Positions 1-8,540 of a stretch of DNA of 64,000 nt are shown piece by piece. Positions within the stretch are counted from its first letter, which is position 1; every line of letters begins with the position of its first letter. The translations under genes were made by a program, and so were the position numbers. Source of the stretch: Polynucleobacter sp. CS-Odin-A6 (GTDB lineage: Bacteria; Pseudomonadota; Gammaproteobacteria; Burkholderiales; Burkholderiaceae). Location of the stretch: positions 558,001-622,000 of the forward strand of contig NZ_JACVPD010000001.1 of assembly GCF_018882095.1 (NCBI RefSeq), given 5' to 3'. Below the pieces are notes generated by a model that saw nothing but the letters and a program-made list of their open reading frames with translations, had not been told where the DNA came from and did not search any database.

Positions 1-1
1 T

Positions 2-1396
2 TTTGGTGTTCCGATGGCTGGAGCGGTATTAAATGCCTTAAATACGCGTCTTGACCCAGAGTCGATTGCTTTTATGCTGAACCATGGCGAAGCCAAGGTG
101 GTGATCGTTGATCCTGAGTTTTCTAAAGTCATGAAGGCAGCACTCGAGATCGCTAAAAAAGAAAGTGGCCGTGAGTTCTTGGTAATTGATGTTGAAGAAA
201 AAGAGTTTGATGTGCCTGGTGAACGGCTCGGTAAGCTAACTTATGAACAGCTTTTAGTCCAAGGAGATCCTCAGTTTGCATGGCAAGTACCAGCGGATGA
301 GTGGCAGGCGATTTGTTTGAACTACACCTCGGGCACCACCGGAAATCCAAAAGGTGTGGTGTACCACCATCGTGGTGCAGCGATGAATGCGATATCAAAT
401 ATTTTAGATTGGGATATTCAAAGGCATCCCACTTATCTTTGGACGCTCCCTATGTTCCATTGCAACGGCTGGTGCTTTCCTTGGACAGTAGCGGCGCGCG
501 CGGGCGTGAACATTTGCCTACGTCGTGTGGATGCACAGCATATCTTTGCTGCAATCAAAGAGCATGGTGTGACGCATTACTGCGCTGCCCCTATTGTGCA
601 CAGCCTATTAGTGAACGCCCCCGATGAATTAAAAGAGGGTGTACCCAAAGGCGTGAAGGGCTTAATCGCTGGTGCTGCGCCTCCCGCAATGATTATTGAG
701 GGAATGGAAAAACTGGGTTTTGATCTCACGCATGTCTATGGATTAACAGAGACTTACGGACCAGCAGCAGTCTGTGTCAAGCAGGATGAGTGGGATGAGT
801 TGGATATTGGTGAGAGAGCTCGTCTCAATGCACGTCAAGGTGTTCGCTATCACTTACAGCAAGCGATTGCCGTTCTGGATCCCGTAACTCTTGAGCCGGT
901 TCCCGCTGATGGTGAGACTATGGGTGAGATTATGTTTAAAGGCAACATCGCCATGAAGGGCTATCTCAAGAATGAGCGGGCGACCCGAGATGCATTTGAA
1001 GGCGGCTGGTTTCATTCGGGTGATTTGGCGGTGATCAACCCCGATGGTTATGTAAAGATGAAAGATCGGAGCAAAGACATCATTATTTCTGGCGGAGAAA
1101 ACATTTCCTCAGTAGAGGTAGAGGATGTGCTCTATCGCCATCCAGCAGTAATGGCGGCTGCAGTGGTTGCTAAACCCGATCCCAAATGGGGCGAGACACC
1201 GTGTGCCTTTTTAGAAATCAAGCCAGGCATGGCAGTAACACCAGCCGAAATCATCACCCACTGTAAACAGCATCTTGCTGGATTCAAGGTGCCCAAGGCA
1301 ATTGTGTTTTGTGAGCTGCCAAAGACCTCGACTGGCAAGATTCAGAAGTTTGAACTTCGCAAGCAGGCTGGCTCGGCTTCAGCAATCGACGTTTAA
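2..1396 (+). CDS. Acyl-CoA ligase (AMP-forming), 5' end outside the window
   Basis: ANL-superfamily ligase that activates a carboxylic acid to acyl-AMP and then acyl-CoA in the cytosol. The frame is open from base 2 (reads FGVPMAGAVLNALN), which is internal sequence in this family, so the ATG at 14 is not the true start and roughly 80 residues are missing upstream. Seen: the P-loop motif YTSGTTGNPKG near base 320, the YGLTE adenylate-binding motif, the SGD and KDII hinge region, and the C-terminal PKTSTGKIQK with the catalytic Lys. Overall it resembles the short/medium-chain and DmdB-like (3-methylmercaptopropionyl-CoA ligase) branch. It is followed by etfBA and a long acyl-CoA dehydrogenase, so it probably feeds that oxidation step. 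The substrate cannot be read from sequence alone. Confidence 0.9.
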   Translation, partial: FGVPMAGAVLNALNTRLDPESIAFMLNHGEAKVVIVDPEFSKVMKAALEIAKKESGREFLVIDVEEKEFDVPGERLGKLTYEQLLVQGDPQFAWQVPADEWQAICLNYTSGTTGNPKGVVYHHRGAAMNAISNILDWDIQRHPTYLWTLPMFHCNGWCFPWTVAARAGVNICLRRVDAQHIFAAIKEHGVTHYCAAPIVHSLLVNAPDELKEGVPKGVKGLIAGAAPPAMIIEGMEKLGFDLTHVYGLTETYGPAAVCVKQDEWDELDIGERARLNARQGVRYHLQQAIAVLDPVTLEPVPADGETMGEIMFKGNIAMKGYLKNERATRDAFEGGWFHSGDLAVINPDGYVKMKDRSKDIIISGGENISSVEVEDVLYRHPAVMAAAVVAKPDPKWGETPCAFLEIKPGMAVTPAEIITHCKQHLAGFKVPKAIVFCELPKTSTGKIQKFELRKQAGSASAIDV

Positions 1397-1456
1397 CCAG
1401 AGATGCCCCTAGGCGGATAAAATAGTAGAGTTACTCAAAAAAATAGAGAATGAAGC

Positions 1457-2206
1457 ATGAAAATCTTGGTGGCTGTAAAACGGGTAGTTGATTACAACGT
1501 CAAAATTCGGGTGAAATCAGATCACTCTGGCGTTGATCTCGCAAACGTCAAAATGAGCATGAACCCCTTTGATGAAATTGCGGTAGAAGAAGCAGTGCGT
1601 TTAAAAGAGGCCGGTGTTGCCACTGAAGTCGTGGTGGTTTCAGCGGGTCCTACCCAATGCCAAGAAACACTCCGGACTGCTTTAGCAATTGGCGCAGATC
1701 GCGCTATCTTGGTAGAGTCCGATGCTGAATTACAACCTTTAGCAGTGGCAAAAATTCTGCAGGCGCTTTGTGAAAAAGAGCAGGCGCAAATCGTGATCTT
1801 AGGTAAGCAGGCAATCGATGACGATAGCAACCAAACAGGGCAGATGTTGGCTAGTTTGATGGATATTCCACAGGCAACCTTTGCTTCAAAGGTGGTGATT
1901 GCCAATGGCAAAGCCAATGTGACGCGTGAGGTTGATGGTGGCTTAGAAACGATCGCGATAACATTGCCAGCTGTCATTACAACGGACTTGCGTTTGAATG
2001 AACCACGCTATGTGACTTTACCCAACATCATGAAGGCGAAGAAGAAAACGCTGGAAATATTGAAGCCTGAAGAGCTTGGCGTTGACATCACACCACGTCT
2101 TAAAACAATCAAAGTAGAAGAGCCTCCGAAGCGCTCTGCTGGTGTAATGGTGGCAGATGTAGCGGCCTTGGTAGATAAACTTAAAAATGAAGCGAAGGTG
2201 ATTTAA
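1457..2206 (+). CDS. etfB: Electron transfer flavoprotein subunit beta
   Basis: Beta subunit of the soluble ETF heterodimer, which takes electrons from acyl-CoA dehydrogenases and passes them to ETF-quinone oxidoreductase. At 249 residues it has the family length. Seen: the N-terminal [16 protein letters not shown], the signature region with [16 protein letters not shown], and the nucleotide-binding stretch GADRAILV then [17 protein letters not shown]. The ATG at 1457 follows a purine-rich GAGAATGAAG. The stop codon is directly followed by the etfA start, so the two are translationally coupled. Flanking acyl-CoA ligase and dehydrogenase genes fit its role. Confidence 0.97.
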   Translation: MKILVAVKRVVDYNVKIRVKSDHSGVDLANVKMSMNPFDEIAVEEAVRLKEAGVATEVVVVSAGPTQCQETLRTALAIGADRAILVESDAELQPLAVAKILQALCEKEQAQIVILGKQAIDDDSNQTGQMLASLMDIPQATFASKVVIANGKANVTREVDGGLETIAITLPAVITTDLRLNEPRYVTLPNIMKAKKKTLEILKPEELGVDITPRLKTIKVEEPPKRSAGVMVADVAALVDKLKNEAKVI

Positions 2207-3151
2207 ATGACCGCACTTGTCATTGCTGAACACGATAATCAATCTTTAAAAGGGGTCACGCTCAATGTGATTGCGGCTGCCTTGCAATGCGCTCCCGAGG
2301 TGGATGTATTAGTAGCTGGTAGTGGCGCCGATGCCGTTGCTGCCTCAGCGAGTCAAATTGCTGGCGTTCGCAAAGTAATCCAAGTGGATGCCCCAAGTTT
2401 GGCAGATCAACTGGCTGAGCCCTTAGCGGCTCAAATTCTCGCTTTGACAAGTAGCTATAGTTACATATTGGCAGCAGCAACTGCAAATGGTAAGAATGTG
2501 CTGCCTCGTGTTGCTGCCAAGTTGGATGTCGCTCAGTTATCGGACATTACCAAGGTGGTTAGTGCGGATACCTTTGAGCGTCCAATTTATGCTGGTAATG
2601 CCATTGCTACTGTTCAATCCAGCGATCCTATCAAAGTCATTACAGTGCGGACAACAGGTTTTGATCCTGTTGCTGCAACTGGTGGCTCCGCAACAATTGA
2701 TAAGCAAGCCATTGCTGTCGCTGCGGGTAATTCTGCATCGTCTGCCTTTGTGGGCCGTGAACTGACTAAATCAGATCGCCCAGAATTGGCTGCTGCCAAA
2801 ATTATTGTGTCTGGTGGGCGCGGTTTAGGCTCTGGTGAAAAGTATCAAGAGATCATTACTCCCTTAGCGGATAAGTTAGGCGCGGCATTGGGTGCATCAC
2901 GCGCAGCTGTCGATGCTGGTTACGTGCCTAATGACTATCAAGTAGGTCAAACTGGCAAGATTGTGGCTCCACAACTTTATGTCGCTGTTGGTATCTCTGG
3001 TGCTATTCAGCATTTAGCAGGAATGAAAGATTCTAAAGTGATTGTGGCAATTAATAAAGATCCTGAGGCCCCAATCTTTAGTGTGGCTGATTATGGCTTG
3101 GTGGCTGATTTGAATACTGCTGTGCCTGAGTTAATCAATTCACTGCCGTAG
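2207..3151 (+). CDS. etfA: Electron transfer flavoprotein subunit alpha
   Basis: Alpha subunit of ETF, which holds the FAD. It has 314 residues, normal for the family. Seen: the N-terminal ETF domain, then the FAD-binding C-terminal half with SGGRGLGSGEKY, the YVPNDYQVGQTGKIVAPQLYVAVGIS region (FAD contact and signature) and the end VADLNTAVPELI. The ATG touches the etfB stop with no gap. The downstream acyl-CoA dehydrogenase starts 41 bases after the stop with its own ribosome binding site, so the three probably form one operon. Confidence 0.97.
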   Translation: MTALVIAEHDNQSLKGVTLNVIAAALQCAPEVDVLVAGSGADAVAASASQIAGVRKVIQVDAPSLADQLAEPLAAQILALTSSYSYILAAATANGKNVLPRVAAKLDVAQLSDITKVVSADTFERPIYAGNAIATVQSSDPIKVITVRTTGFDPVAATGGSATIDKQAIAVAAGNSASSAFVGRELTKSDRPELAAAKIIVSGGRGLGSGEKYQEIITPLADKLGAALGASRAAVDAGYVPNDYQVGQTGKIVAPQLYVAVGISGAIQHLAGMKDSKVIVAINKDPEAPIFSVADYGLVADLNTAVPELINSLP

Positions 3152-3192
3152 GGCTTTTGCTTGCATTACCTTGCCTGATTAATAGGAGTCTT

Positions 3193-4980
3193 ATGCCGTA
3201 TGTAGCCCCCGTGAAAGAGATGCTATTTGTGATGAACGAATTAGCGGGGTTATCTGAGCTTGTTTCTTATCCATCCTATGTTGAAGCCGGTGCAGATGTG
3301 GATTTGGCATCAGCCATTTTGGAAGAGTCTGCTAAATTCAATCAAGATGTTGTGGCGCCGCTAAATTGGCCTAGTGATCAAAACCCAAGTTCATTTAAAG
3401 ACGGCGTGGTCACTACCAGCCCAGGATTTAAAGAAGCATTTCAACAGTTTGGTGAGGTCGGCTGGCAAGGCGTCATGCATCCTACAGAATTTGGTGGTCA
3501 AGGATTGCCAAAGTTGATTGCCACCGCTTGCTTTGAAATGGTCCATTCCGCAAGTCTCTCATTTGCCTTGTGCCCCATGTTGACGGATGGCGCAATTGAA
3601 GCTTTATTGACTGCAGCTAGCCCACCATTGCAAGAGCGCTTTGTTCCCAAGATGATTTCTGGTGAGTGGACTGGTTCAATGTGCCTCACCGAGCCTCAAG
3701 CAGGTTCAGATTTGTCGATGGTCCGTTCACGGGCTGTGCTGGAAGATGCGGGTGTATACAAGATTTTTGGCACTAAGATTTATATCACTTACGGTGAGCA
3801 CGATATGGCAAAGAATATTGTCCATCTCGTATTGGCCAGAACGCCAGATGCACCGGAAGGTGTCAAGGGCATCTCTTTATTTGTAGTACCCAAGTTTTTA
3901 GTCAATACAGATGGTTCTTTGGGTGAGCGAAATGATGTTCATTGCGTATCCATCGAGCACAAGCTGGGTATTAAGGCCAGCCCAACAGCAGTCTTGCAGT
4001 TTGGTGATCATGGCGGCGCTATTGGCTATTTGGTAGGTGAAGAGAATCGTGGTCTGGAATACATGTTTGTCATGATGAATGCCGCCCGCTTTGCAGTGGG
4101 TATGCAAGGCGTCGCCGTTGCCGAGCGCGCCTATCAAAAAGCGGTGCAGTATGCAAAAGATCGCGTACAAAGTCGGGATCTTGCTGGCTCCCCAGACCCC
4201 GTAGCGATTATTCATCAACCAGATGTGAAGCGGATGTTGATGACGATGCGAGGTTACATAGAGGCGTCTAGGGCCTTGGCTTATTACGCTGCCGCTGCCG
4301 CTGATACACAGCATGCCTCTCCAGATGAAACGGCTCGTCAACAGAGTCAAGCTATTTATGAATTTCTAGTGCCGATCGTAAAAGGCTTCTCCACCGAAAT
4401 GTCAATTGAGGTTGCCAGTTTGGGTATCCAGATTCATGGGGGAATGGGTTTCATTGAAGAGACTGGTGCTGCGCAACACTATCGTGACGCACGCATTCTG
4501 ACGATCTATGAAGGTACAACAGCAATCCAAGCAAACGACTTGCTTGGCAGAAAAACGGTGCGTGATGGCGGTGCAACTGCTAAGGTGTTCGCTGAAAAGA
4601 TCAAGCAAACTGAAGCAGATCTTGCTAGCAGCGGTAGTGCCGATGCAAAAGCGGTATTAAAGCAATTGACCTTTGCACGTGAAGCATTTGAGTCCGCTGT
4701 GACTTATATTGTGGCCAATGCTAAAATGAATATCAAAGCCGTCTATGCAGGAAGTGTGGCCTACTTGCGTTTGTGTGGCTTAGTGTTCAGCGCATGGCAA
4801 ATGGCTCGCGCATTATTGGCTGCCCAAGCATTGCGTGCCAGCGATCCCAGTTTCTTTGATGCCAAGATTACGACCGCACGCTTCTTTGCAGAAAATCTAT
4901 TGCCACAATCTCAGGCATTAGCAATTTCGATACTAGAGGGCGGTCAATCTACCAATGCACTGACCGTGGAGCAGTTCTAG
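3193..4980 (+). CDS. Long acyl-CoA dehydrogenase (DmdC/AidB-like, 595 aa)
   Basis: FAD-dependent dehydrogenase that makes enoyl-CoA and hands electrons to ETF. The ATG at 3193 has AGGAG five bases upstream; an upstream TTG at 3157 is in frame but has no such site. At 595 residues it belongs to the long family with a C-terminal extension, rather than the classical 380-residue dehydrogenases. Seen: the FAD motif CLTEPQAGSD, the GTKIYIT strand, GMQGVAVAERAYQ, the IHGGMGFIEETGAAQHYRD motif and IYEGTTAIQANDLLGRK. Members with this architecture include 3-methylmercaptopropionyl-CoA dehydrogenase DmdC, as well as enzymes of unknown chain-length preference. Together with the ligase and etfBA it forms a complete activation-oxidation unit. 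Confidence 0.92.
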   Translation: MPYVAPVKEMLFVMNELAGLSELVSYPSYVEAGADVDLASAILEESAKFNQDVVAPLNWPSDQNPSSFKDGVVTTSPGFKEAFQQFGEVGWQGVMHPTEFGGQGLPKLIATACFEMVHSASLSFALCPMLTDGAIEALLTAASPPLQERFVPKMISGEWTGSMCLTEPQAGSDLSMVRSRAVLEDAGVYKIFGTKIYITYGEHDMAKNIVHLVLARTPDAPEGVKGISLFVVPKFLVNTDGSLGERNDVHCVSIEHKLGIKASPTAVLQFGDHGGAIGYLVGEENRGLEYMFVMMNAARFAVGMQGVAVAERAYQKAVQYAKDRVQSRDLAGSPDPVAIIHQPDVKRMLMTMRGYIEASRALAYYAAAAADTQHASPDETARQQSQAIYEFLVPIVKGFSTEMSIEVASLGIQIHGGMGFIEETGAAQHYRDARILTIYEGTTAIQANDLLGRKTVRDGGATAKVFAEKIKQTEADLASSGSADAKAVLKQLTFAREAFESAVTYIVANAKMNIKAVYAGSVAYLRLCGLVFSAWQMARALLAAQALRASDPSFFDAKITTARFFAENLLPQSQALAISILEGGQSTNALTVEQF

Positions 4981-4986
4981 CAGTAT

Positions 4987-5433
4987 TTATTGAGACAGCT
5001 TTTTCGCTTCTTGCAGTTGCGAGATAAAGAATTGCTCAAATGCAATCGCTAAGAATGTCATCATCACCCCCGCACCCAATACCAGTGAAAAAATCACGGT
5101 GAGCACTACTGGCCACCCAGATCTGGTGGCTCGACTAGGATCTATCCCGGGATTAAATTGCGCATCCCATTTTTCATCGGCACGTAAGCCATAAGTGATG
5201 GTGGTTAGCCAACTAGCCTCCAGCGTAATGAAGCCGAAGGTGATGAGAACCCAGCCAGGTGCAGAGTGAAAGTGTGCATCTTTGAGAATCATCCAGCCAG
5301 CAATGCCGCCAATAAAAGCCAATAATTGCGCCCATCCCCAAAAGGATTTCAATCCCTGTAAGTAAAAACAATTCAAACCGGTACCTGGAAAAAATAATCC
5401 CAGTGAACAGAAAAGCAGTTTGTATTTTTTCAT
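4987..5433 (-). CDS. TM2/NINE-like inner-membrane protein, function unknown
   Basis: A 148-residue membrane protein with about four hydrophobic segments. The N-terminus reads like a TM2 domain: a hydrophobic helix, then FFPGTGLNCFYLQG, in place of the usual G-x-HxFYLG, then a second helix beginning WGWAQLLAFIGG. A central stretch with ADEKWDAQF and a last hydrophobic helix follow. TM2 proteins have no single established function. It ends 6 bases from the convergent acyl-CoA dehydrogenase and lies downstream of the META lipoprotein on the same strand with a 39-base gap, so the two may be co-transcribed. Confidence 0.7.
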   Translation of the reverse strand: MKKYKLLFCSLGLFFPGTGLNCFYLQGLKSFWGWAQLLAFIGGIAGWMILKDAHFHSAPGWVLITFGFITLEASWLTTITYGLRADEKWDAQFNPGIDPSRATRSGWPVVLTVIFSLVLGAGVMMTFLAIAFEQFFISQLQEAKKLSQ

Positions 5434-5472
5434 TCAGACTTTCGATAAGGAATTTTTTAATATTGAAATTGT

Positions 5473-6003
5473 TTATTTTGCGGAATTACTTTTTTGCATA
5501 AAGCTCAATACTTCACGATCGGCACCAATCATGAGTAGCTGATCGCCATTACGCACAATCGTGCGGTAATCATTGAGTTCATAAAGGAAGTCATTTTCTA
5601 ACTCCATGCGCTGTGGAGCGCAGGCCATCCTGGTGCTCACAATTTGATCCAGGGTAAAGCCTCGGGCATCCTCGGTAATGCGTGCCGTAAAACGATTACA
5701 ACCTGTTGATCCACTGAGGCGTTCACCATTGGCATCAAACACCATTTGAATGGGGTTGCTGTTCTCACCTTGGGGAATTTGTCGGGAGCGCACCTCGCCC
5801 CTAGCATTGGGTGCCAGATTCCAGCGAACCAGCTCCCATTTGGTATTGCGGAATTCGCTGCTGGGAGGACTAGTTTTGGCAGCGCAGGGCGGAATCACAT
5901 TGGCGCAGGCTGTCAAAAATCCCAATCCAAGGCAAGAAATCAGTAGAAATAAGCTGTTAAAGGGACGTTTAGAGGATCTGAAAATGACTAATTTAGCGTG
6001 CAT
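5473..6003 (-). CDS. META-domain (HslJ-like) lipoprotein
   Basis: Predicted outer-membrane or periplasmic lipoprotein of 176 residues. A hydrophobic helix ends in the lipobox LTAC with Cys33. The mature part contains one META domain (DUF306): NTKWELVRW near the start, then LSGSTGCNRF and IVSTRMACAP, the Cys-bearing pattern typical of HslJ and META proteins. HslJ has been linked to heat and novobiocin resistance in E. coli; the role here is unknown. The n-region before the hydrophobic helix is long (about 17 residues), so a shorter start is possible. It is divergent from rpsP. Confidence 0.8.
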   Translation of the reverse strand: MHAKLVIFRSSKRPFNSLFLLISCLGLGFLTACANVIPPCAAKTSPPSSEFRNTKWELVRWNLAPNARGEVRSRQIPQGENSNPIQMVFDANGERLSGSTGCNRFTARITEDARGFTLDQIVSTRMACAPQRMELENDFLYELNDYRTIVRNGDQLLMIGADREVLSFMQKSNSAK

Positions 6004-6248
6004 ATTTCTATAAGTAACTGTTTTTAATGGTTATTTTTTAACCTACTGCACTCCATTCTACTGTTGAAGCTAAATACGCGGGCGCTTAAATAGGTGGATC
6101 AAGTAGGGGTTTTCGTCTAGAATATGAGGTTTTCCGCTACACCGTGCATTTGTTTTGAATGTCCAGTGAGTTGGAGCCCAATACTTTTTGTAGTAATTTC
6201 ATTGGGTTGAAATCAACCTGTTTTCATTTTAGATTTTAAGGAATAAGT
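6004..6248. promoter_or_regulatory. Intergenic region between divergent lipoprotein gene and rpsP
   Basis: A 245-base gap that should hold promoters for the META lipoprotein (minus) and the rpsP operon (plus). A small perfect inverted repeat, GGTTGA-AA-TCAACC at 6205-6218, is followed by TGTTTTC and lies about 30 bases before the rpsP start; it could be a leader hairpin. I could not assign a convincing -35/-10 pair with confidence. Confidence 0.4.
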
Positions 6249-6494
6249 ATGGTCGTCATTCGACTGGCACGCGGCGGTTCAAAGAAACGCCCTTTTTATA
6301 GCATCGTGGCTACAGACAAGCGTAATCGTCGCGACTCGAACTTTATCGAGCGCATTGGTTACTTCAATCCACAGGCAGCAGAGACAGAGCAAGCCATGCG
6401 TATTGCTCAAGATCGCTTGACCTATTGGACTGGTGTTGGTGCACAGATCTCTCCAACAGTGGTTCGTTTGATCAAAAATAATCCTGCAGTCTAA
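6249..6494 (+). CDS. rpsP: 30S ribosomal protein S16
   Basis: Structural protein of the 30S body, needed for its assembly. It has 81 residues, a normal length. Seen: [41 protein letters not shown], which is diagnostic, and the C-terminal [13 protein letters not shown]. The ATG follows TAAGGAATAAGT. It is the first gene of the rpsP-rimM-trmD-rplS operon. A perfect 11-bp stem lies in the gap to rimM. Confidence 0.99.
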   Translation: MVVIRLARGGSKKRPFYSIVATDKRNRRDSNFIERIGYFNPQAAETEQAMRIAQDRLTYWTGVGAQISPTVVRLIKNNPAV

Positions 6495-6505
6495 AGACGT
6501 CAAAT

Positions 6506-6538
6506 CCAAAGACTTTCTCTTCACGACAAAGTCTTTGG
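6506..6538 (+). promoter_or_regulatory. Strong intercistronic stem-loop between rpsP and rimM
   Basis: CCAAAGACTTT at 6506-6516 pairs perfectly with AAAGTCTTTGG at 6528-6538 around an 11-base loop. No T-run follows directly (TAGCAG comes first, then ATTTTT), so it looks more like an RNA-stabilising or processing element, or a weak terminator, than a full terminator. In E. coli the r-proteins of this operon are made in much larger amounts than RimM and TrmD; this stem is a plausible cause of such a difference here. Confidence 0.6.
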
Positions 6539-6599
6539 TAGCAGAATTTTTCTGTAGCGTTTTCTTTAGCATTACTTAGGGAATCGAGGTCGCTTCAAT

Positions 6600-7163
6600 A
6601 TGAATACGCCTTCCCTAGATGATTTGATTGAGCTCGGCGCAGTCCAAGATGCTCAAGGTTTACAGGGTCAGATTAAGGTTCGCCCTCACTCATCCGATCC
6701 CGTAGCCCTCCTATCTAGTAAAGCACTTTGGCTATCGCTCATTCCTCGTCGGAGTGCGGGTGTCGCTAACTCTGTCGAGCAGGCTTCGCTCACTCTGTAT
6801 CAAGTGAAGCAAGCAAAGATGCATAGTGGTACCGTAGTCATCGCCTTAGAGGGCATTACTGATCGTGATCAGGCAGAAGCTTTAAAGGGTGCACGCATTC
6901 TCGTTGGTCGTGATGTATTTCCAAAGACGGATACTGATAGCTACTACTGGGTTGATTTGATCGGTTGTAAGGCAGTCAATCTTCAAGGCGAGAGTTTGGG
7001 TGAAGTGATTGACGTCAACGATAACGGCGCCCATGGGATCATTACGCTTGGTGACCTAGAAACTAAAACAGTGAAGCAGTTGGTCCCTTTTGTAAAAGAA
7101 GTGGTGCAAGACGTGGACTTGCCAAATAGGCTCCTGACGCTGGACTGGCAAGCTGACTGGTAG
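6600..7163 (+). CDS. rimM: 16S rRNA processing/ribosome maturation factor RimM
   Basis: Assembly factor that binds S19 and helps mature the 30S head. It has 187 residues. Seen: the N-terminal RimM beta barrel (IELGAVQDAQGLQGQIKVRP) and the C-terminal PRC-barrel (YYWVDLIGCKAVNLQGESLGEV to LVPFVKEVVQDVDL). Its place between rpsP and trmD is conserved across proteobacteria. The gap to rpsP is 105 bases and includes the stem described separately; the gap to trmD is 42 bases. Confidence 0.97.
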   Translation: MNTPSLDDLIELGAVQDAQGLQGQIKVRPHSSDPVALLSSKALWLSLIPRRSAGVANSVEQASLTLYQVKQAKMHSGTVVIALEGITDRDQAEALKGARILVGRDVFPKTDTDSYYWVDLIGCKAVNLQGESLGEVIDVNDNGAHGIITLGDLETKTVKQLVPFVKEVVQDVDLPNRLLTLDWQADW

Positions 7164-7205
7164 TCTGCACTAACGGTAAAAAGTAATTGATCCTTCATTT
7201 CCAAT

Positions 7206-7952
7206 ATGCGCTTTGATGTAGTCACTTTATTCCCTGAAATGTTCTCCGCACTAACGCAGTGGGGCATTACTGGTCGCGCCTGTGAGCAGGGACTTACTAG
7301 CGTCAATCTTTGGAATCCCCGCGACTATTGCTCTGATCCTCGGAAGACGGTTGATGATCGTGCCTATGGAGGCGGCCCAGGCATGGTGATGATGGCAAAA
7401 CCCCTGGAAGATACGATAGCTGCTATCAAGGATGGCCATCAAAGTCAGAATGTCGTTTCTGGACCAATATGCCTATTAGCACCTCAGGGGGAAATTTTTT
7501 CACAGAAAATCGCAAAAGAAATCCTTCAACATGGAAATATCACCTTCATTTGCGGTAGATATGAGGCGGTAGACCAACGTTTTATCGACCGAAATGTGGA
7601 TTTACAGCTTTCTATGGGCGATTTTGTCGTTTCTGGCGGTGAATTGCCGGCCATGACCATGATGGATGCCGTCATCAGACTCATTCCAGGGGTCCTTGGC
7701 GATAGCGAATCTGCCGTCCAGGATAGCTTTATTAACGGTCTTTTGGACCATCCGCACTATACCCGTCCGGAAATATATGAAAATTTATCTGTCCCGGACG
7801 TGCTTTTGGGCGGACATCACGCTAAAATAGCGGATTGGCGTCGGCAGAAGTCTTTAGAGCTGACGCTAAGGCTTAGACCTGATTTAATTAAATCAGCAAG
7901 GGCCAACGGGTTGCTAAGTAAAGAAGATGAGCAGTTTCTTCGTACTCTGTGA
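7206..7952 (+). CDS. trmD: tRNA (guanine-N1)-methyltransferase
   Basis: Methylates G37 next to the anticodon in a subset of tRNAs, preventing +1 frameshifts. It has 248 residues. Seen: MRFDVVTLFPEMF, DRAYGGGPGMVMM, LLAPQG, the trefoil-knot SAM site region with ICGRYEAVDQRF, and DFVVSGGELPAMTMMDAVIRLIPGVLG. It is the third gene of the rpsP operon; the next gene, rplS, begins 125 bases later. Confidence 0.99.
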   Translation: MRFDVVTLFPEMFSALTQWGITGRACEQGLTSVNLWNPRDYCSDPRKTVDDRAYGGGPGMVMMAKPLEDTIAAIKDGHQSQNVVSGPICLLAPQGEIFSQKIAKEILQHGNITFICGRYEAVDQRFIDRNVDLQLSMGDFVVSGGELPAMTMMDAVIRLIPGVLGDSESAVQDSFINGLLDHPHYTRPEIYENLSVPDVLLGGHHAKIADWRRQKSLELTLRLRPDLIKSARANGLLSKEDEQFLRTL

Positions 7953-8077
7953 GTAATTACAGTTTCGAATAGATGTTGATGTTCTGATTTAGTGAAATGG
8001 TTTTAACTGCATCCTCTGTCTGGTCCGTCGATGAAAATCTCGGGATTAAACGCTGACAAGATGCTTAAGGATGAATA

Positions 8078-8476
8078 ATGAATTTGATCGAAAAAATTGA
8101 GCAAGAAGAGATTGCTCGCCTAACAGCCAACAAAACACTGCCAAGTTTTGCTCCTGGCGATACCGTAGTAGTTGGTGTCAACGTAGTTGAAGGTACACGT
8201 AAGCGTACTCAGGCCTTTGAAGGCGTGGTGATTGCAAAGCGCAATCGTGGACTGAACTCTAGCTTCATCGTTCGTAAGATTTCATCTGGCGAAGGTGTAG
8301 AGCGTACATTCCAAACATACTCACCATTGATCGCTAGCATTGAAGTGAAGCGTCGCGGTGATGTCCGTCGTGCAAAGTTGTATTACTTGCGTGATCGTTC
8401 AGGCAAGTCTGCACGTATTAAAGAGAAGCTTCCTGCCCGTAAGGTCAAAGCAGTTGCCGAGATAGCAGCGGAATAA
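8078..8476 (+). CDS. rplS: 50S ribosomal protein L19
   Basis: Large-subunit protein at the 30S-50S interface. It has 132 residues, slightly longer than the E. coli protein because of the C-terminal tail ending [11 protein letters not shown]. Seen: [35 protein letters not shown] and the [22 protein letters not shown] signature. The ATG follows AAGGATGAATA. The 125-base gap from trmD could hold leader structure, but I see no clear element. An intrinsic terminator follows the gene. Confidence 0.99.
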   Translation: MNLIEKIEQEEIARLTANKTLPSFAPGDTVVVGVNVVEGTRKRTQAFEGVVIAKRNRGLNSSFIVRKISSGEGVERTFQTYSPLIASIEVKRRGDVRRAKLYYLRDRSGKSARIKEKLPARKVKAVAEIAAE

Positions 8477-8497
8477 GGTTTGCTTTAATGCAAAAAG

Positions 8498-8521
8498 AAG
8501 GCGGCCTAGGCTGCCTTTTTT
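8498..8521 (+). terminator. Intrinsic terminator of the rpsP-rplS operon
   Basis: AAGGCGGCC and GGCTGCCTT form a G+C-rich hairpin (one G-T pair) followed directly by a T-run. It lies 20 bases after the rplS stop. Confidence 0.85.
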
Positions 8522-8540
8522 ATTACCTTAAAATCACTCT

